Part shown: positions 39,296 to 51,320 of the stretch, one piece after another
Position numbering within the stretch: the stretch's first letter is position 1
Layout of the letters: each line of letters begins with the position of its first letter
Source: Gorsachius magnificus
Taxonomy: Eukaryota; Chordata; Aves; Pelecaniformes; Ardeidae
DNA length: 64,000 nt
Reading direction: 5' to 3'
NCBI GenBank assembly: GCA_034008185.1
Contig: CM067083.1
Span: forward strand, 116,024,837 to 116,088,836
Made by a program: the position numbers and the translations under genes
The notes under the pieces: generated by a model
Databases searched by the model: none
Seen by the model: only the letters and a program-made list of their open reading frames with translations
Told to the model about the DNA's origin: nothing

Positions 39296-42200
39296 AAAGC
39301 TGGATGTGGTTACAGCAGTAACATATGGTACATTTTACTCCACAGTTTTAATGTTTTGATGCTGTTTGTTCCTTGAATGATGACAGCACTAGTTTCCAAT
39401 GCATTCGCTTGACCTTGTTTTGGAAACCATGTTAGGGCCAACTTGAAGGCCCCATGCAAAAATATTTGGTGGGACCACCCACTGAAAGGTGCACTGTGTA
39501 ACCCTTTGGCTGTTTTGTGCAGCAGCTCTCACACCTGCCTTAAACTTCTTGACCTTTTGAAGAGGGAAAAGTAACTGTCTGGAAGTGGTGTATCTGGAAG
39601 TGATGGAAGTGAATTTTACACAGCAAAAGACAGTCCTTGGTATTAAGTTATTACTTCACGTTTCTCCTCGCCTTGTATTCCAGACTATAACACTGGGATA
39701 TAAGCAATAATATTACAGTAGCATAGCAACTTGTTTCTGGAGAGCAACCACTAACCATGATGCATCCCTGCAGGCTACTGAGGGCTCTGCCAATAGACAG
39801 AAGTCCTCTGTTCATTGCCTGCTGGATAGGAAGGGGAGACGAGCACATGAAAGAAATCTCAGTCCGGTAATTGGATTGGTAGAAAATGCTGCTCCAGAAA
39901 CTACAGAATTGCTTCCATGCTGCAGGGCACTGGTGCTCCAGTGTCTTCTGCTGGCTGAGTGACTCCCGTGGAAGTTATTGGAGATGATCTATTTCCCTTC
40001 CTCCATCATCATGAAGTGAGCAATGTGGGCATGCGTGCAGTAAAGCAGATCTGAGTTTGTGCCCTTAACCCAACCTAAAGGGCATGTATCATCCTTCATG
40101 CATATGAACTGTAAAGAGCATGCACCTTCCTGCTGTATAAATCTCTGGCAGTGTCTGGGAAATCCCAGAGAGCAGGCTGCTGTTGCAGGGAAGATCGTGC
40201 AGCTCCCCTCTCCTGAGCTCTGCAAGCTGTGGGGTGGGAAGCAGGGTTAGGTTGGATGAACTGCTCCACCTGGGGCAGCCCACCTCAGCTGCCATCCTCA
40301 GGGGGACTTCTCAGCCCTTTCCCTGCCATGTGTTGGACACCAGCACGTTGGTGATGTGATATGAGGTGTGAGATAGCCAGGAAGATACCAGCTGGGATGA
40401 ACTGATCCTGCCAAAGCTATTGACCTGATTGGCAGCCAGTTCCTTCCAGCAGTGTCTGGGCAGCCCACAGATGGCATGGGCCAGATGGGACTGTCACAGA
40501 AAAAAGGCTCATGTTCACTGTGGTGAGTTTGGGAGGCAAAGTGAGGGTTGGTTGTGTTAGCGTTTGTGGCGGGATAATCATTTGCGAAGGGACCTGTTTG
40601 GCTTCAGTAAGAGACATGTTTTCCTGGAACAGGACACTTCTCTCTGCTGTTAATTAACAGCAAAGGCAAAACACAGAATGAGTAAGCTCCAAAGTTGAAC
40701 AAATCAAGATGGGCAAACTAGGTTTCCCAGTTTAGTGAAGGGTTTCCTTCCTCCTCCTGCCAACTTTGATTGATTCTCAAAGAGGTAAATTTGTTTTTTT
40801 GTCAGAGTCAACTGAGCAGAGAGGTTGTCTAGGTTCCTTCAGGAGCACTGATTCCTCTAAGAGATACAAGTTGGATACCGAAAAAAATAGCTTGGGAAAT
40901 CAAAAGGATATAGTATGTGCCTTAGCCCACATACTCCCAGTTGGATTTCTGGGCTTCTAAGTAGTTGTGAGACACTTAGTTCACTTTTAGTTGCCCGTGC
41001 CTGTTTCCCACCTCTAAAATTAAGGTCTACTTGCCCCCTGCAGAAAGTGTTTTCAGGTAGACTGAAGAAAACTTTATGAGAGAATGAAATATGTTTATTC
41101 TTACTGTACGGTGTCACATCATCATAAATTGTGTTGTGAAGCAAAACCATGTTAATGTTATTACGCTTAATCATCTGTCTAGCACTGAACAAAGAACTTA
41201 TGGAGATTTAATTCTAGTCGTTGCTCCTGCCGACAAGCTGAGGACCTCCCTCCCTCAAGTCAATATGGAAACATGCACTCCAGTTGCTTCTTCAGCTCAG
41301 GTTCATTGCAGTGATTTCAGTATGTTTTGCTGGAAAGTGCTTTCTCACAGCCAGGTCTCCCATGACACCAATATGGAGTGTGCATTATATTCTTTCCCTG
41401 TTTCCTCCAGAGCCTAATATATCCTTTGCAGCACTTTCAGCTTGAAATGAAGTGTATGACCTAAAGTCTATAGAATAACATGAATCACTGGACAATAATT
41501 TATAGGGTCACCTCATAATTACTATTGAGTATAACATGACCCTGTTTATTGGAACATATACAGGAGGAAGGTTATTTTTTAAATTTTTCTTGTTTATTCA
41601 AGCCAGCATTGCTCCAAATCCAAATGGATTTATTGATATCACATTAAAAATAATAATTATCAAAACAACTGGGAAAAAAATTTTAAAATGGTAGAATCTT
41701 CCTATTCCTGAAACTTTCTTGCAGGGAGGTGGGGAGTGATCTGTGGTTCGTGGCTTTTCTGAGAAAGGTGATTTTTTTCATATATAAAGAACTGAGATCT
41801 GCTTAGGGATTAGTAATAAGAATGAACCAACTAACTGATAACAAAGCATGCTGCATGCTAATGTTAAACAAAAACTATGTTGTATCTGGAAGGAAAGCAG
41901 GTTAAAGCAAAGAAGCCAACAACTTAAAGGGGGAAAGTTATGTTTTGGGCTTGTTTTGCAGATTCTTAGGTCTCTGCATTTACTGCCCCTAAGTTATAAC
42001 TCCCCATGCTTTTCTTCATGGGAAAGGTAGAAGCAGTGCGGGGTAGAACAGGCAGTGCTCAAACCCATGGTGGCAAAAATCTTTAGGCAAATAACTTCTG
42101 TGTTATTTTGATTACCTGGAAAAAATTGAGGGTCTGAGGATGAATTTTCTTTTTCTGTGATCATTTGTGATTTTCAGGGCCATCAAGAGCCCCTTTGAGC

Positions 42201-42920
42201 CCTGGGAAGGCTTAATCCTGATGGCATACCCTCCCTCGGCACTTCTGATGTTGAGGTGGGAAGGAGGGATTTTGGCAATTACAACATTATCAGTGCTCAG
42301 GGTCCTTCCTGGCCTGCAAGCCAAACTCTCCTCATGCTCCAGGCTGAGGCAGGGAGTATGTGAAACATGCTGGGGGTGGAGAGGATGCAGAGACCTGTTG
42401 CCTTTTTTTGTTTGGCCAACGGCGGCAGTTACAGGAGGGACTGTGGTGTGTATGACATTCTGTACTTTTAAAGAGCTATGGTAAGAGGCTGAAATGTCTG
42501 ACTGGTGTCTGAGTAGGTCTGCACATATGCAACCTGCTTGGGCATACATTTTCAGAGGTTTCTAAGAATGGTTTTGCATTTAGGATGGTTACAGAAAAGA
42601 CCTCACATTTCCAGGAGAGGTGTTGTACAAGAAGTCTACTTTTGGCATATGTTTGTGGGACCAGAATGAGAGACCTTGCTGAATTCTATTGAAACTTGAT
42701 GGGTTAAAAAGCACCAAGAGACATCACACCACAGCAGTGACTGTAGAGGCCTGACAACCAGCGAAAATCAAAGCCTGTGCAGCAAATATAGTAAGTGCTG
42801 TGCTTCAGAAGCCCAACTTGCTGCTTTTCTGGTATTCTGGATCCCTTAACGCGATTGCGCATTCCAGATGTGCATTCCAGACTGCTCCAGTTCTGAAAGT
42901 ATGCTTGGCTTGAGCAAACA
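39296..42920. other. Intergenic, no feature recognised
   Basis: Mixed-composition DNA. Frames such as 42112-42549 (minus) have no recognisable similarity. No repeat ends were seen. Confidence 0.5.
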
Positions 42921-42946
42921 GGGTGGGGGGGTGGGGGTGGGGGGTG
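42921..42946 (+). repeat. G-rich tract with quadruplex pattern
   Basis: Four G-runs of three or more (3, 7, 5 and 6 G) are separated by single T bases. This is the classical pattern for a stable intramolecular G-quadruplex on the plus strand. Confidence 0.85.
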
Positions 42947-44047
42947 TATTCCAAATAGAGATGTATTCATTTGCAGAAATTTGCATCAAAAAATGTGTAT
43001 TTATGGAGGAAAGTTTGGACGCAGCATGCCAACACACCAATTATGAGTGTGTAGAGTAAAGGGGTACTGTCAGGCTGCATATGTCTTAAATATCTAAATT
43101 CAGACACCAAAATACATAGGGACAGCAGATGGATTAGTGACACATTCGGAAAACTATGGGTACATGTATTCCAGTAAATTAAACAGTGTCAAGGCATGGG
43201 CACAGGCACTGGAACTTACTCATCCACTCTACTCAACTGTTACAACAGTCCTTGGTGTGGTTTTGGCCTGGATCTACTAACAATCTCCCAAACAATTCCT
43301 AGGTATGGTTTGTGAGTTAGTACAGGCCAGGGACTATTGCCAGTAGGCAACATGCAGGCGGCTGTCCCATTCTAGAGGTTAAGGGCGTTTAATATTATAG
43401 ATGTGATCAGATTGTTCCAGATGGCTTGATGGCTCTGACACTGTTTAGTTTACTAATATAGATGTAACCTTTAGGTTTTTTCATACTCATCCACTTGGAC
43501 CTGTGACTCACATACACCAAACAAGCAGCTGTGGTGATTTAAGATGTTATTGCACCTGAGCTCTTTGTTACTGGCTCTTGCTGGAGGTTGCTGACCCCAC
43601 TGTCGAGCTGCCAAAAGTAATGTACTTCAAGTGTTTTAGACCAGTGAAGGTCAAGCCACAATGTGAGGTCTGTGCATGTACTGAATATGGGGAAAAGACC
43701 AGTCTAATAAAATTCTTCTTCCTCCAATTACATCCATGTATTTCTAAGGCCTTAGCTAAGGCCAGAGTTCTCACTGGAGCCTTCGCTGTCTCACTCTTCA
43801 GCACAGGATGCCCTTAATCATGAGTGGCCTTCTGGATAATACCCCTTTCTTAAAGCTAGTATTTGGCTTCCATGGGCTGCACTGCTTTTCCTGAATCTGT
43901 GCTTTTCTGACTGGTATTGCACAAGAGTTTTGCACCCTAAAATCTGTACAGCAATGATATTTTCCGCAATTGCAATCACACTTGCTTTTAGAGACAAATT
44001 AGCTTTAAACAGTTTAATGTGTGTTCAGTTGTGCCAGGCAGATTTAT
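42947..44047. other. Intergenic, no feature recognised
   Basis: No supported feature. Small frames here are chance. Confidence 0.5.
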
Positions 44048-44940
44048 TGTGAATAGAGCTTCCAGCTGCCTGTAGAGCTATGGTGGGGTACAGAGGTGGT
44101 AGGTGGCACAGTGTTCCTTTGTCCATGGCTCTGAGGAACCACCAGCTGCCAGTAGGACTATGATGTGGTGCTGACTGGAGCTCTGCGTGTTTCTTCATAT
44201 CTTAGGTCATTTTCCTCTTAGAAAGTTGCAACAAGTTTTGGCTGAGTGGCAGAGGCTGTGGTCTCCTCACTTCCATATCCAGGGCTGCAGCTGTCAAAGT
44301 CAAGAATCAGCAACCGGAGCAGCCATCGTTCATCTCCACTGAGAGCCCTTGCCTCATGCCAAGGCTGTCCATCCTGTGTCTCCCTGATAGCCAGGGGACA
44401 CCCCTCCCAGGACACTCATGCAACTCAACTCACTCCACTGTGACATGGACCACTCCCAGTGTTCTGCCCGTTGTGACAAGGCCATTTAATCTCCAGGCAT
44501 GGTGCCAGGAGATCATGTAGGGCCCAGCCAGCCCTTGGCTATGCAGGGTAAAAGGGTGGCAAGCTCCCTCTGCCCATGGCTATGGAGAGCTTCCAGCTGC
44601 CTGCAAGACCATGATGGGGTATGTGGGCTACTTATCTGTCCTGTAGAGCTTTGACAGCTCTCCAGAGGGAGAGGACAGGAGCATGCTGTGGTCCCATTGC
44701 ATCCCTGTCTGTGTGTCCAGCACAGGAAAACCAACAAAGGTGGAGCAGCCCCCTGGGTCTGCCCTGCCCTCCCCACCCTGCCCTTGCTCACCTGGCCAGC
44801 CTGCCAGCTAGCCTGCCAGCCTGAGCTGGCACAGATCTTTTTATACCCACTGGAGCTGGCTGCGTCACCAACCCACCTGTGACATGGCCACCACCAATGT
44901 TCTGCTTGCTGTGACATGGTTACAACATCACCAGGGCTGG
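44048..44940 (-). repeat. Imperfect tandem duplication of an LTR-like unit
   Basis: Two diverged units lie about 440-450 bp apart. GTCCATGGCTCTGAGG with CAGCTGCCAGTAGGAC (from 44121) recurs as GCCCATGGCTATGGAG with CAGCTGCCTGCAAGAC (from 44573). CTGTGACATGGACC with GTGTTCTGCCCG (from 44440) recurs as CTGTGACATGGCCA with TGTTCTGCTTGC (from 44877). A third partial copy of the CAGCTGCC motif is at 44058. On the minus strand the second unit has a good TATA box, TATAAAAA, at 44838-44845, with the motif pair upstream, so LTR U3 sequence is a plausible origin. A short GCCAGCCT array lies at 44796-44822. No retroviral genes or TG...CA ends were found. Confidence 0.55.
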
Positions 44941-45455
44941 TGCATCTCTATGATATGGTTATTACCTTCTACAACTCAAGCAAGAAGAAACAATCAAAAA
45001 ATAATAATAAACAACAACTGATAATGCTGGGGAGGGAAATTCAGTAGCTGTAGCAGCAATTTAAAAAACAGCAGCTCAGTGTAGGTTAAAAGAGAATTAA
45101 AAGCAGCAGGCCCTATCCACTGCCCAATTTTAAGGACTTGTCCTGCTGCTTGCTGTTGAGATTTGTGTGTTTGAAGGTTAAATTTTAGAAGGAAAATGCT
45201 TGTCAATTTGACCGAAGGTAATATTTCGCACCTTTGGAATTAAAGACACGTCCACTTCCAAACCCTGAGTTATTGATGGCACTGAGGATGTTTTGGTATT
45301 AACTGCAAGACTCATATCTTTGTCTCCCTGACATAAACCAGAGATTTAGTCAGGGACTGTCTTGTTCTATGCAGTCCAGCTGGATACTGGAACAAAATAC
45401 ATATTAGCTTCCATCTCCTTGTTTCACTGCAAAAGTGTTGCATTCTCTTTACCTG
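44941..45455. other. Intergenic, no feature recognised
   Basis: AT-rich spacer with an AATAATAATAAACAACAA patch near 45000. No gene was seen. Confidence 0.5.
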
Positions 45456-45714
45456 ACAGGACCAATGGCCTTGAGCACAACTGAAACACAGGTGGTTCCC
45501 TCTGAACATCAGGAAACACTTTTTTATCATGGGGGTGACTGAGCACTGGCACAGGTTGCCCAAGGAGTTTGTGGAGTCTCCCTCCTTGGAGATATTCAAA
45601 TGCCATTGGGACATGGGGCTGGGCAACTGGGTTGGTGGCCTTGTTTGGGCAGGGGGGTTGGACAAGATGACCTCCAGAGATCCCTTCCAACCTCAACCGT
45701 TCTGATTCTGATTA
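45456..45714 (+). mobile_element. CR1 LINE, 3' fragment
   Basis: The last part of CR1 ORF2 and the 3' UTR: GACAGGACCAATGGCC, then AACATCAGGAAACACTTTTT, then TGAGCACTGGCACAGGTTGC, then GGAGATATTCAAA. The 3' end is GGGGTTGGACAAGATGACCTCCAGAG with a short tail TTCTGATTCTGATT. It is 5'-truncated. Its 3' UTR differs in wording from the copies at 28.1 and 48.5 kb, so it belongs to another CR1 subfamily. Confidence 0.93.
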
Positions 45715-46924
45715 TGTGAAAGTATTTAACAAACAGGGGCATGGTCTGACAGTCACTTACTGTGCCTTTTGGCAGCCAGATCAATGGCTTAAACAAAGAG
45801 GGCAGGAGATACTTCCAGGGCAGTATCTGAAGGAACATGAAAAGGACATAAACAACTTTGAAATGCAAGGGATTGAAGTGATTATAGCCCTCTGAAAAAG
45901 GTTCCCAAACTCTGGTGTACATATTGCAGTGCTCCAGACACTCCTAGAAAGATGTGCATGTATGCATGAATGATCTTTTTCATGTGGTTTTTTCCCACAC
46001 GGCACTATCCCAAAAAACCTGTGCATCACAACCTGGTATTAGAAGACAAGCTCAGAGATAAAATTAATTTGGCATAGGCTGCTTGTCTTGCTCTGAGTCT
46101 CCTTGCTTTCTTACAGTGCCTCTTCAGTTGGAGAAACACAGAGCAGTAAATGTAATTTAAAAGGCATCTTCAACATTTCTGACATCCTTAACATCATAGC
46201 ACATGCCATTCTTGTCCTCCAAAATATGTGGGGAAAGTGTGGTCATCTCACACAGTGCAAAAGGACAGCTGCTGGTTAATGGTTTTGCTAATCACAAGTG
46301 CCTTCTAATAACAAACAAAATCTACTACTTCTTATTTTAAGCCAAGTTTATGTGTTTATTTTAAGAACAAAGGCCCAATTGCATAAAGTATCAGTGTTGC
46401 TCTAGCCAAAAAAATTGTAGTCATCCCACCCCCCCTTCCCCAAAAGAAGAAAGAAGCCTTATCTGGTTGACTGCAAGAGAAACATTCTTAGATTAATCTC
46501 AAAAAGGCATCTAACAAGTAAGAGGAATGCATTACGTCAAAACAAAGGATCACATTTATTGGCCTATCATTTCCCCAAAACAGTTTCTACATGTGTTGAA
46601 GATAAACAACAGCAGCAAAGCAGGGAGTCTATGATCACAAAATGTCGTCTATGGCAATTTTATGTGACTTCCAATGTGAGTGGGAAACATGAACTTCCTC
46701 CACTTAGATTACACTAAATAGTTCTGGGAGCACAAGAAGTGCTGAAGCCAGATTTAATACACATTTGTGTTGCATGGTTGATCATGAGTCCCACTGGAAT
46801 ATTTTGCTGTGGCTGGGCCATTCATAACCAAGCTTTCCTTTGAGGAATCTTTGCCATTAAATAGCTGTCAACTCACAGCCTCTCACTTTTTTGGGGTGCC
46901 TACAGGGTTTAGGTCTTACCATGA
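45715..46924. other. Intergenic, no feature recognised
   Basis: No supported feature. Confidence 0.5.
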
Positions 46925-47540
46925 AATTGAGTAATTCAGGGTGGAGATCTTCTGATCCAACACCCTACAGAAAGTAGGGCTAACTTTGAAGTTATATTGA
47001 ACTTTGAAGTCAGAGGAAGTTGCTTGGGACTATGTCCACCTGGGTTCTGAACATCTCCAAAGAAGGAGATTCCACAGCCTCTCTGGGATCCGTGCTGGTG
47101 TTTGATCACTCACAGGGTGACTTTTTTTTTCCTTCATATGACTTTTATCTATTGCTTTTTGTCTTTTTGCTCTGAGAAGAGCTTGACTCTGTCTTCTCTA
47201 TAACCATGCAACAGGTCATGGAAGACAGCAATAATGTCTCCCCTTAGCTTTTCCTCTTAAGACTCAACAAACCCATCCATCTCCCTCTTGTTCGCACACT
47301 GTGTGCTCCAGCCCTCTGACTAGGTTGCTGGCCATTGCTGAACTCACGCTGGTATGTCCATGGCTCTCTTTCACTGGGGATCCCCAAACCAGACACAGTA
47401 ATCCAGATGTGGCCTCAGAAATGCCAAATAGGGAAGGATCTCTTCTCTGCCCTGCTAGCTATAACTGTCTAGTATGCAGTTAGCCTTCTTGGGCAAAAGA
47501 CCATACTGCTGACTCCTGTTCAACTTCTTGTCCAAAAAGA
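46925..47540 (-). mobile_element. Old CR1 LINE, 3' half fragment
   Basis: On the plus strand the inverted CR1 order is clear although decayed: TGATCCAACACCCTACAGAAAG, GAACATCTCCAAAGAAGGAG with ATTCCACAGCCTCTCTGGG, GTGTTTGATCACTCACAGGG, CTGAGAAGAGCTTGACTC, AATGTCTCCCCTTAGC, GTGCTCCAGCCCTCTGA, ACCAGACACAGTAATCCAGATGTGGCC and TTAGCCTTCTTGG. It covers the last part of ORF2, missing the terminal 3' tail. The reading frame is destroyed and divergence is high, so the insertion is old. Confidence 0.85.
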
Positions 47541-48457
47541 GAATACAGATAGGTAGATATAACATGTACATTTATATATTATACATTGCATATTACACAT
47601 TACATCTATATATATCCTAAACTTTATCCTCCCCAACGGAAAAAAGTGTGCTTAACAAAGTTCTGTTGCAACCTTATACACAGTGGAATAAATGGGCTAT
47701 CTGCTAACTACATTATGGTGGATATCAGTAATCACTATGGGAGCACTCGACTTCAGAAACAGAGACTGGCTGCACACCAGATACAGAGCAGAAGTGGAGA
47801 CGGGGTGAAGAAGCAGCTGAGCTTAGCATCAGACTTTCCAGTATGTGCTGACTTTTCGGTATCAATCTTTGCAGGCTATGCTTTTCTACTTTAAACACTC
47901 TTTTTGTTGCAATTATTTGGTTTTTAATGGAAAAAAAAGTAATGTAATTTTATTAAATAAATCATCTTCTCCCTGTAATATCGACTAGTTTGCATGCCTT
48001 GCTAAACATTAAACCAGATGAAATGGGGCTTGGTTACATATGGTTAAGTGGCATGCTTTTTGTGAACGGTAAATGAGATAACTATTTGTTATTTTTAAAC
48101 AAATGTTCACCCATAAAAAGAAACATCTCTATTAGACAGAAAAGTGACTTCACAAAGGTGCATTATGTGGCAGCCAAAAATTGAAACGGGTGGCAGATTA
48201 CTTCCAAAGTTAAAAGTTTATGGCAAAGCCATGATATAAATTAACTGCTAGCAGCCGTTGAGTCCATTCCTCGGATCATTTATCTGTATGAGAGTGTTAT
48301 ATGTTTGATGCCTGGTATGTATGATGGCTTTGGGGTGGACTAGAGTGTTTCTGAGTGATTTAGCACATGAAATCAACTCCAAGTTTCTAAAACAATAAAC
48401 ATGATGATGGGAGACAGGAGTCAATACATGTATCTTGATTTCGTTTTCCTCTAAGAA
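47541..48457. other. Intergenic with an AT-rich patch
   Basis: ATATA/TACAT-rich low-complexity sequence at 47560-47620. Otherwise unremarkable. Confidence 0.55.
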
Positions 48458-49187
48458 GGTGAGACAGCCGACAGACCAGCTGAAGTGCCTCTACACCAGT
48501 AAATGCAGCATGGGCCACAAACAGGAGGGACTGGAAGCCACTGTGCAGCTAGAATGGCTAGTTGCCATTACTGAAACTTGGTGGGATGAATCCTATGACT
48601 CAAGTGCAGCTATTGATGGCTACAGGCTGTTCTAAAGTGACAGACAAGGAAGGAGGGGCGTAGACATTGCTCTCTACATCAAGAAATGGATAGAGTATGA
48701 AGAGCTGTCTCTGAAGAATAGCCACAAACAGGTTGAAAGCGTAAGGGTAAGAATCAGAGGCTGAGGCAACAAAGGGAACTTTGTGGTTGGTGTCTACTAC
48801 AAGCTGCCTGATCAATGGGAGCCTACTTACAAAGCCTTCTTACTCCAGCTACAGGAGACATCATGCTCACAGGCTCTTGTCCTTCTGGGGAACCTCAACC
48901 ACCCCGACATCTGCTGGAAAAGTAGCACAACGAGCTATAGGCAGTCCAGGAGACTCCTGGAATGCATTAAGGATAACTTCTTAAGCCAGCTAATAGACAG
49001 CCCTATCAGCGGGAATGTGATACCGGACCTGTTGGTCACCAATGTAAGCAAGCTAATCAGTGACATCAAGATTGGAGGCAGCCTGGGCTGCAGTGATCAT
49101 GCACTGGTGAATTTTGCAGTCCCGAGGGATACGGGTCAGGTGAAGAGTAAAGTCAGGACCCTAAATTTTAGGAAAGCAAACTTCTAG
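48458..49187 (+). pseudogene. CR1 ORF2 endonuclease domain remnant
   Basis: The frame opens with a GHKQEGLEA motif and the AITETWWDESYD motif, which holds the ITETW signature of the AP-endonuclease-like domain. TAA at 48633-48635 interrupts it at a GYRLF position. Downstream, VGVYYK...LLGNLNHPDICW corresponds to the catalytic GDFN(L/H)PD-type motif, with the expected Asp replaced by Asn (LGNLNHPD). SDHALVNFAV carries the conserved SDH triad near the end. A further in-frame TGA lies near 48760. The domain would nick target DNA for target-primed reverse transcription in an active element; here it is a fossil. Confidence 0.88.
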
Positions 49188-49961
49188 TTCTTCAAGTTTC
49201 CCCCTGGGAAACTGCCCTCAGGGATGAGGCAGCAGAACAGAGCTGGCAGATCTTTAAGGATGCTTTCCATAGAGTGCAAAAGCTCTTGATACCTGGTGTA
49301 AGAAATCAGGAAAGGAAGGCAAGAGACTGGCATGGCTGAGTCGAGACCTTCTGATCAAACTAAAGGGCAAGAAAGAAATGGAAGTGGAAGCAGGGACAGG
49401 TATCCTGGGAAGAGTATAGGGATGCTGCCTGGTTGTGTAGGGATGGGGTCAGGAAGGTCAAGGGGTGGCTGGAGCTGAATTTGTCAAGGGATGCAAAGAA
49501 TAATAAGACGGGCTTCTACAGGTCTGTCAGCCAGAAAAGAAAGGTCAAAGAAAGCATTCCCATCCTGATGAGCAAGACTGGCAACTGGTATTGACGGATG
49601 AGGAGAAGGCTGAGGTGCTCCACAACTTCTTTGCCTCAGTCTTCACTGGTAATCTCTCTTCCCATGCCTCTTGAGTGGATGGACCGTGAAATGGGGATTG
49701 GAGGAGCAAAGTCCCTCCCACTGTAAGAGAAGATCAGGTTCGTGACCACCTTAGGAACCTGAACACGCATAAGTCTATGGCACTTGACGAGATGCATCCC
49801 AGAGTCCTGAGAGAATTGGTGACATAGTTGCCAAGCCGCTCCCCACAGTATTTGGAAAGTCATGGCGGTCAGGTGAAGCCCCTGGTGACTGGAAAAAGGG
49901 AAACATTGCACCCATTTTTAAAAAGGGTAGAAAGGAGGACCCTGGGAACTACCAACCTGTC

Positions 49962-51222
49962 AGCCTCACTTCTGTGCCTGCGAAGATCATAAAACAGATC
50001 CTCCTAGAAGCTATGTTAAGGCACATGGAAGACAGGAAGGTGATTCGAGACACCCAGCATGGTTTCACCAAGGGCAAGTCCTGCCTGACTAACCTAGTGG
50101 CCTTCTATAATGGAGTGACTCCACCAGTGGACAAGGGAAAAGCTATGGATGTCATCTCTCTAGGCTTCCGTAAGGCCTTTGACACAATCCCCCACAACAT
50201 CCTTCTCTCTAAATTGGAGTGATATGGATTTGATGGATGGACTGTTCGGTGGATGAGGAATTGGCTGGATGGTGGCATCCAGAAGGTAGTGCTCAATGGC
50301 TCGATGTCCAGATGGAGATCAGTGATGAGTGGTGTCCCTCAGGGGTCTGTACTGGGACCAGTACTGTTTAATATCTTTATCAATGACACAGATAGTGGGA
50401 TTGAGTGCACTCTCAGCAAGTTTGCAGACAGCACCAAACTGCGTAGTACGACTGACACTCTTGAGGGATGGGATGCCATCCAGAGGGACCTGGACAAGCG
50501 CAAGAAGTGGGCCCATATGAACCTCATGAGGTTTAGCAAGACCAAGTGCAAGGTCCTGCACCTGGGTTGGGGCAACCCCGGTATCAATACAGGCTGAGGG
50601 ATGAAGGGGTTGAGAGCAGCCCTGAGGAGAAGGATGTGGGGGTACTGGTGGATGAAAAACTGGACATGAGCCAACAATGTGCATTCATAGCCCAGAAAGC
50701 CAACCGTATCCTGGGCTGCATCAAAAGAAGCATGGCCAGCAGGTTGAGGGATGTGATTCTGCCCCACTGCCCCACTCTGGTGAGACCCCACCTGAAGTCC
50801 TACGTCCAGCTCTGGGGTCCTTAGCACAGGAAAGACATGGACCTGTTGGAGTGGGTCCAGAGGAGGGCCACAAAAATGATCAGAGGGGTGGAACACCTCT
50901 CCTATGAGGAAAGGCTGAGAGAGTTGGGGGTGTTCAGCCGGGAGAAGAGAAGCCTCCAGGGACACATTATTGTGGCCTTTCAGTACCTAAAGGGAGCTTG
51001 TAAGAAAGATAGGGACAAACTTTTAATAGGGCCTCTTGCGATAGTACAAGAGGTAATGGCTTTAAACTAAACCAGGGTAGGTTTAGACTGGATATAAGGA
51101 AGAAATTTTTTATGCTGAGGGTGGTGAAACACTGGAATGGGTTGCCCAAAGGGGTGGTAGATGCCCCATCCCTAGAAACATTCAAAATCAGGTTGGACGG
51201 GGCTCTGAGCAACCTGATCTAG
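49962..51222 (+). pseudogene. CR1 ORF2 reverse transcriptase and C-terminus remnant
   Basis: The RT motifs are in order. [13 protein letters not shown] is followed by motif A, read here as [13 protein letters not shown], with the usual catalytic Asp of LDFSKAFD replaced by Gly (codon 50163-50165). [20 protein letters not shown] follows. Motif C reads SKFADSTKL instead of FADD, so a second catalytic Asp has become Ser (codon 50430-50432). A TGA stop falls after LLSKLE near 50220, and the frame shifts near 50580 and again near 50825. The C-terminal block [11 protein letters not shown]...LPKGVVDAPS remains open to the final TAG. RT activity is not possible from this copy. Confidence 0.92.
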
Positions 51223-51320
51223 GTGCAGATGTCCCTGCTCACTGCAGGGGGGTTGGGCTAGATGACCTATAAAGGTACCTTCCAACCCAAACTATTCTAC
51301 TATTCTATGATTCTATGATT

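Larger units (their letters stand above)
48458..51320 (+). mobile_element. CR1 LINE, nearly complete ORF2, inactive
   Basis: The longest repeat in the window, about 2.9 kb. It runs in CR1 order: an APE-type endonuclease from near its N-terminus (48458-49187), a decayed linker (49188-49960), reverse transcriptase (about 49960-50640), the C-terminal part of ORF2 (50640-51222, ending at TAG) and a 98-bp 3' UTR that finishes in CTACTATTCTATGATTCTA-type tail units at 51297-51320. No ORF1 or 5' UTR is recognisable upstream, so the copy is 5'-truncated close to the start of ORF2. In-frame stops and frameshifts occur throughout, and key catalytic residues are changed. It cannot have produced a working protein for some time. 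Confidence 0.95.

Noticed and set aside
42112..42549. 145-residue minus-strand frame with an overlapping 105-residue plus frame
   Set aside because: Frames are open on both strands over the same bases and no family motif is present, so this is compositional chance.
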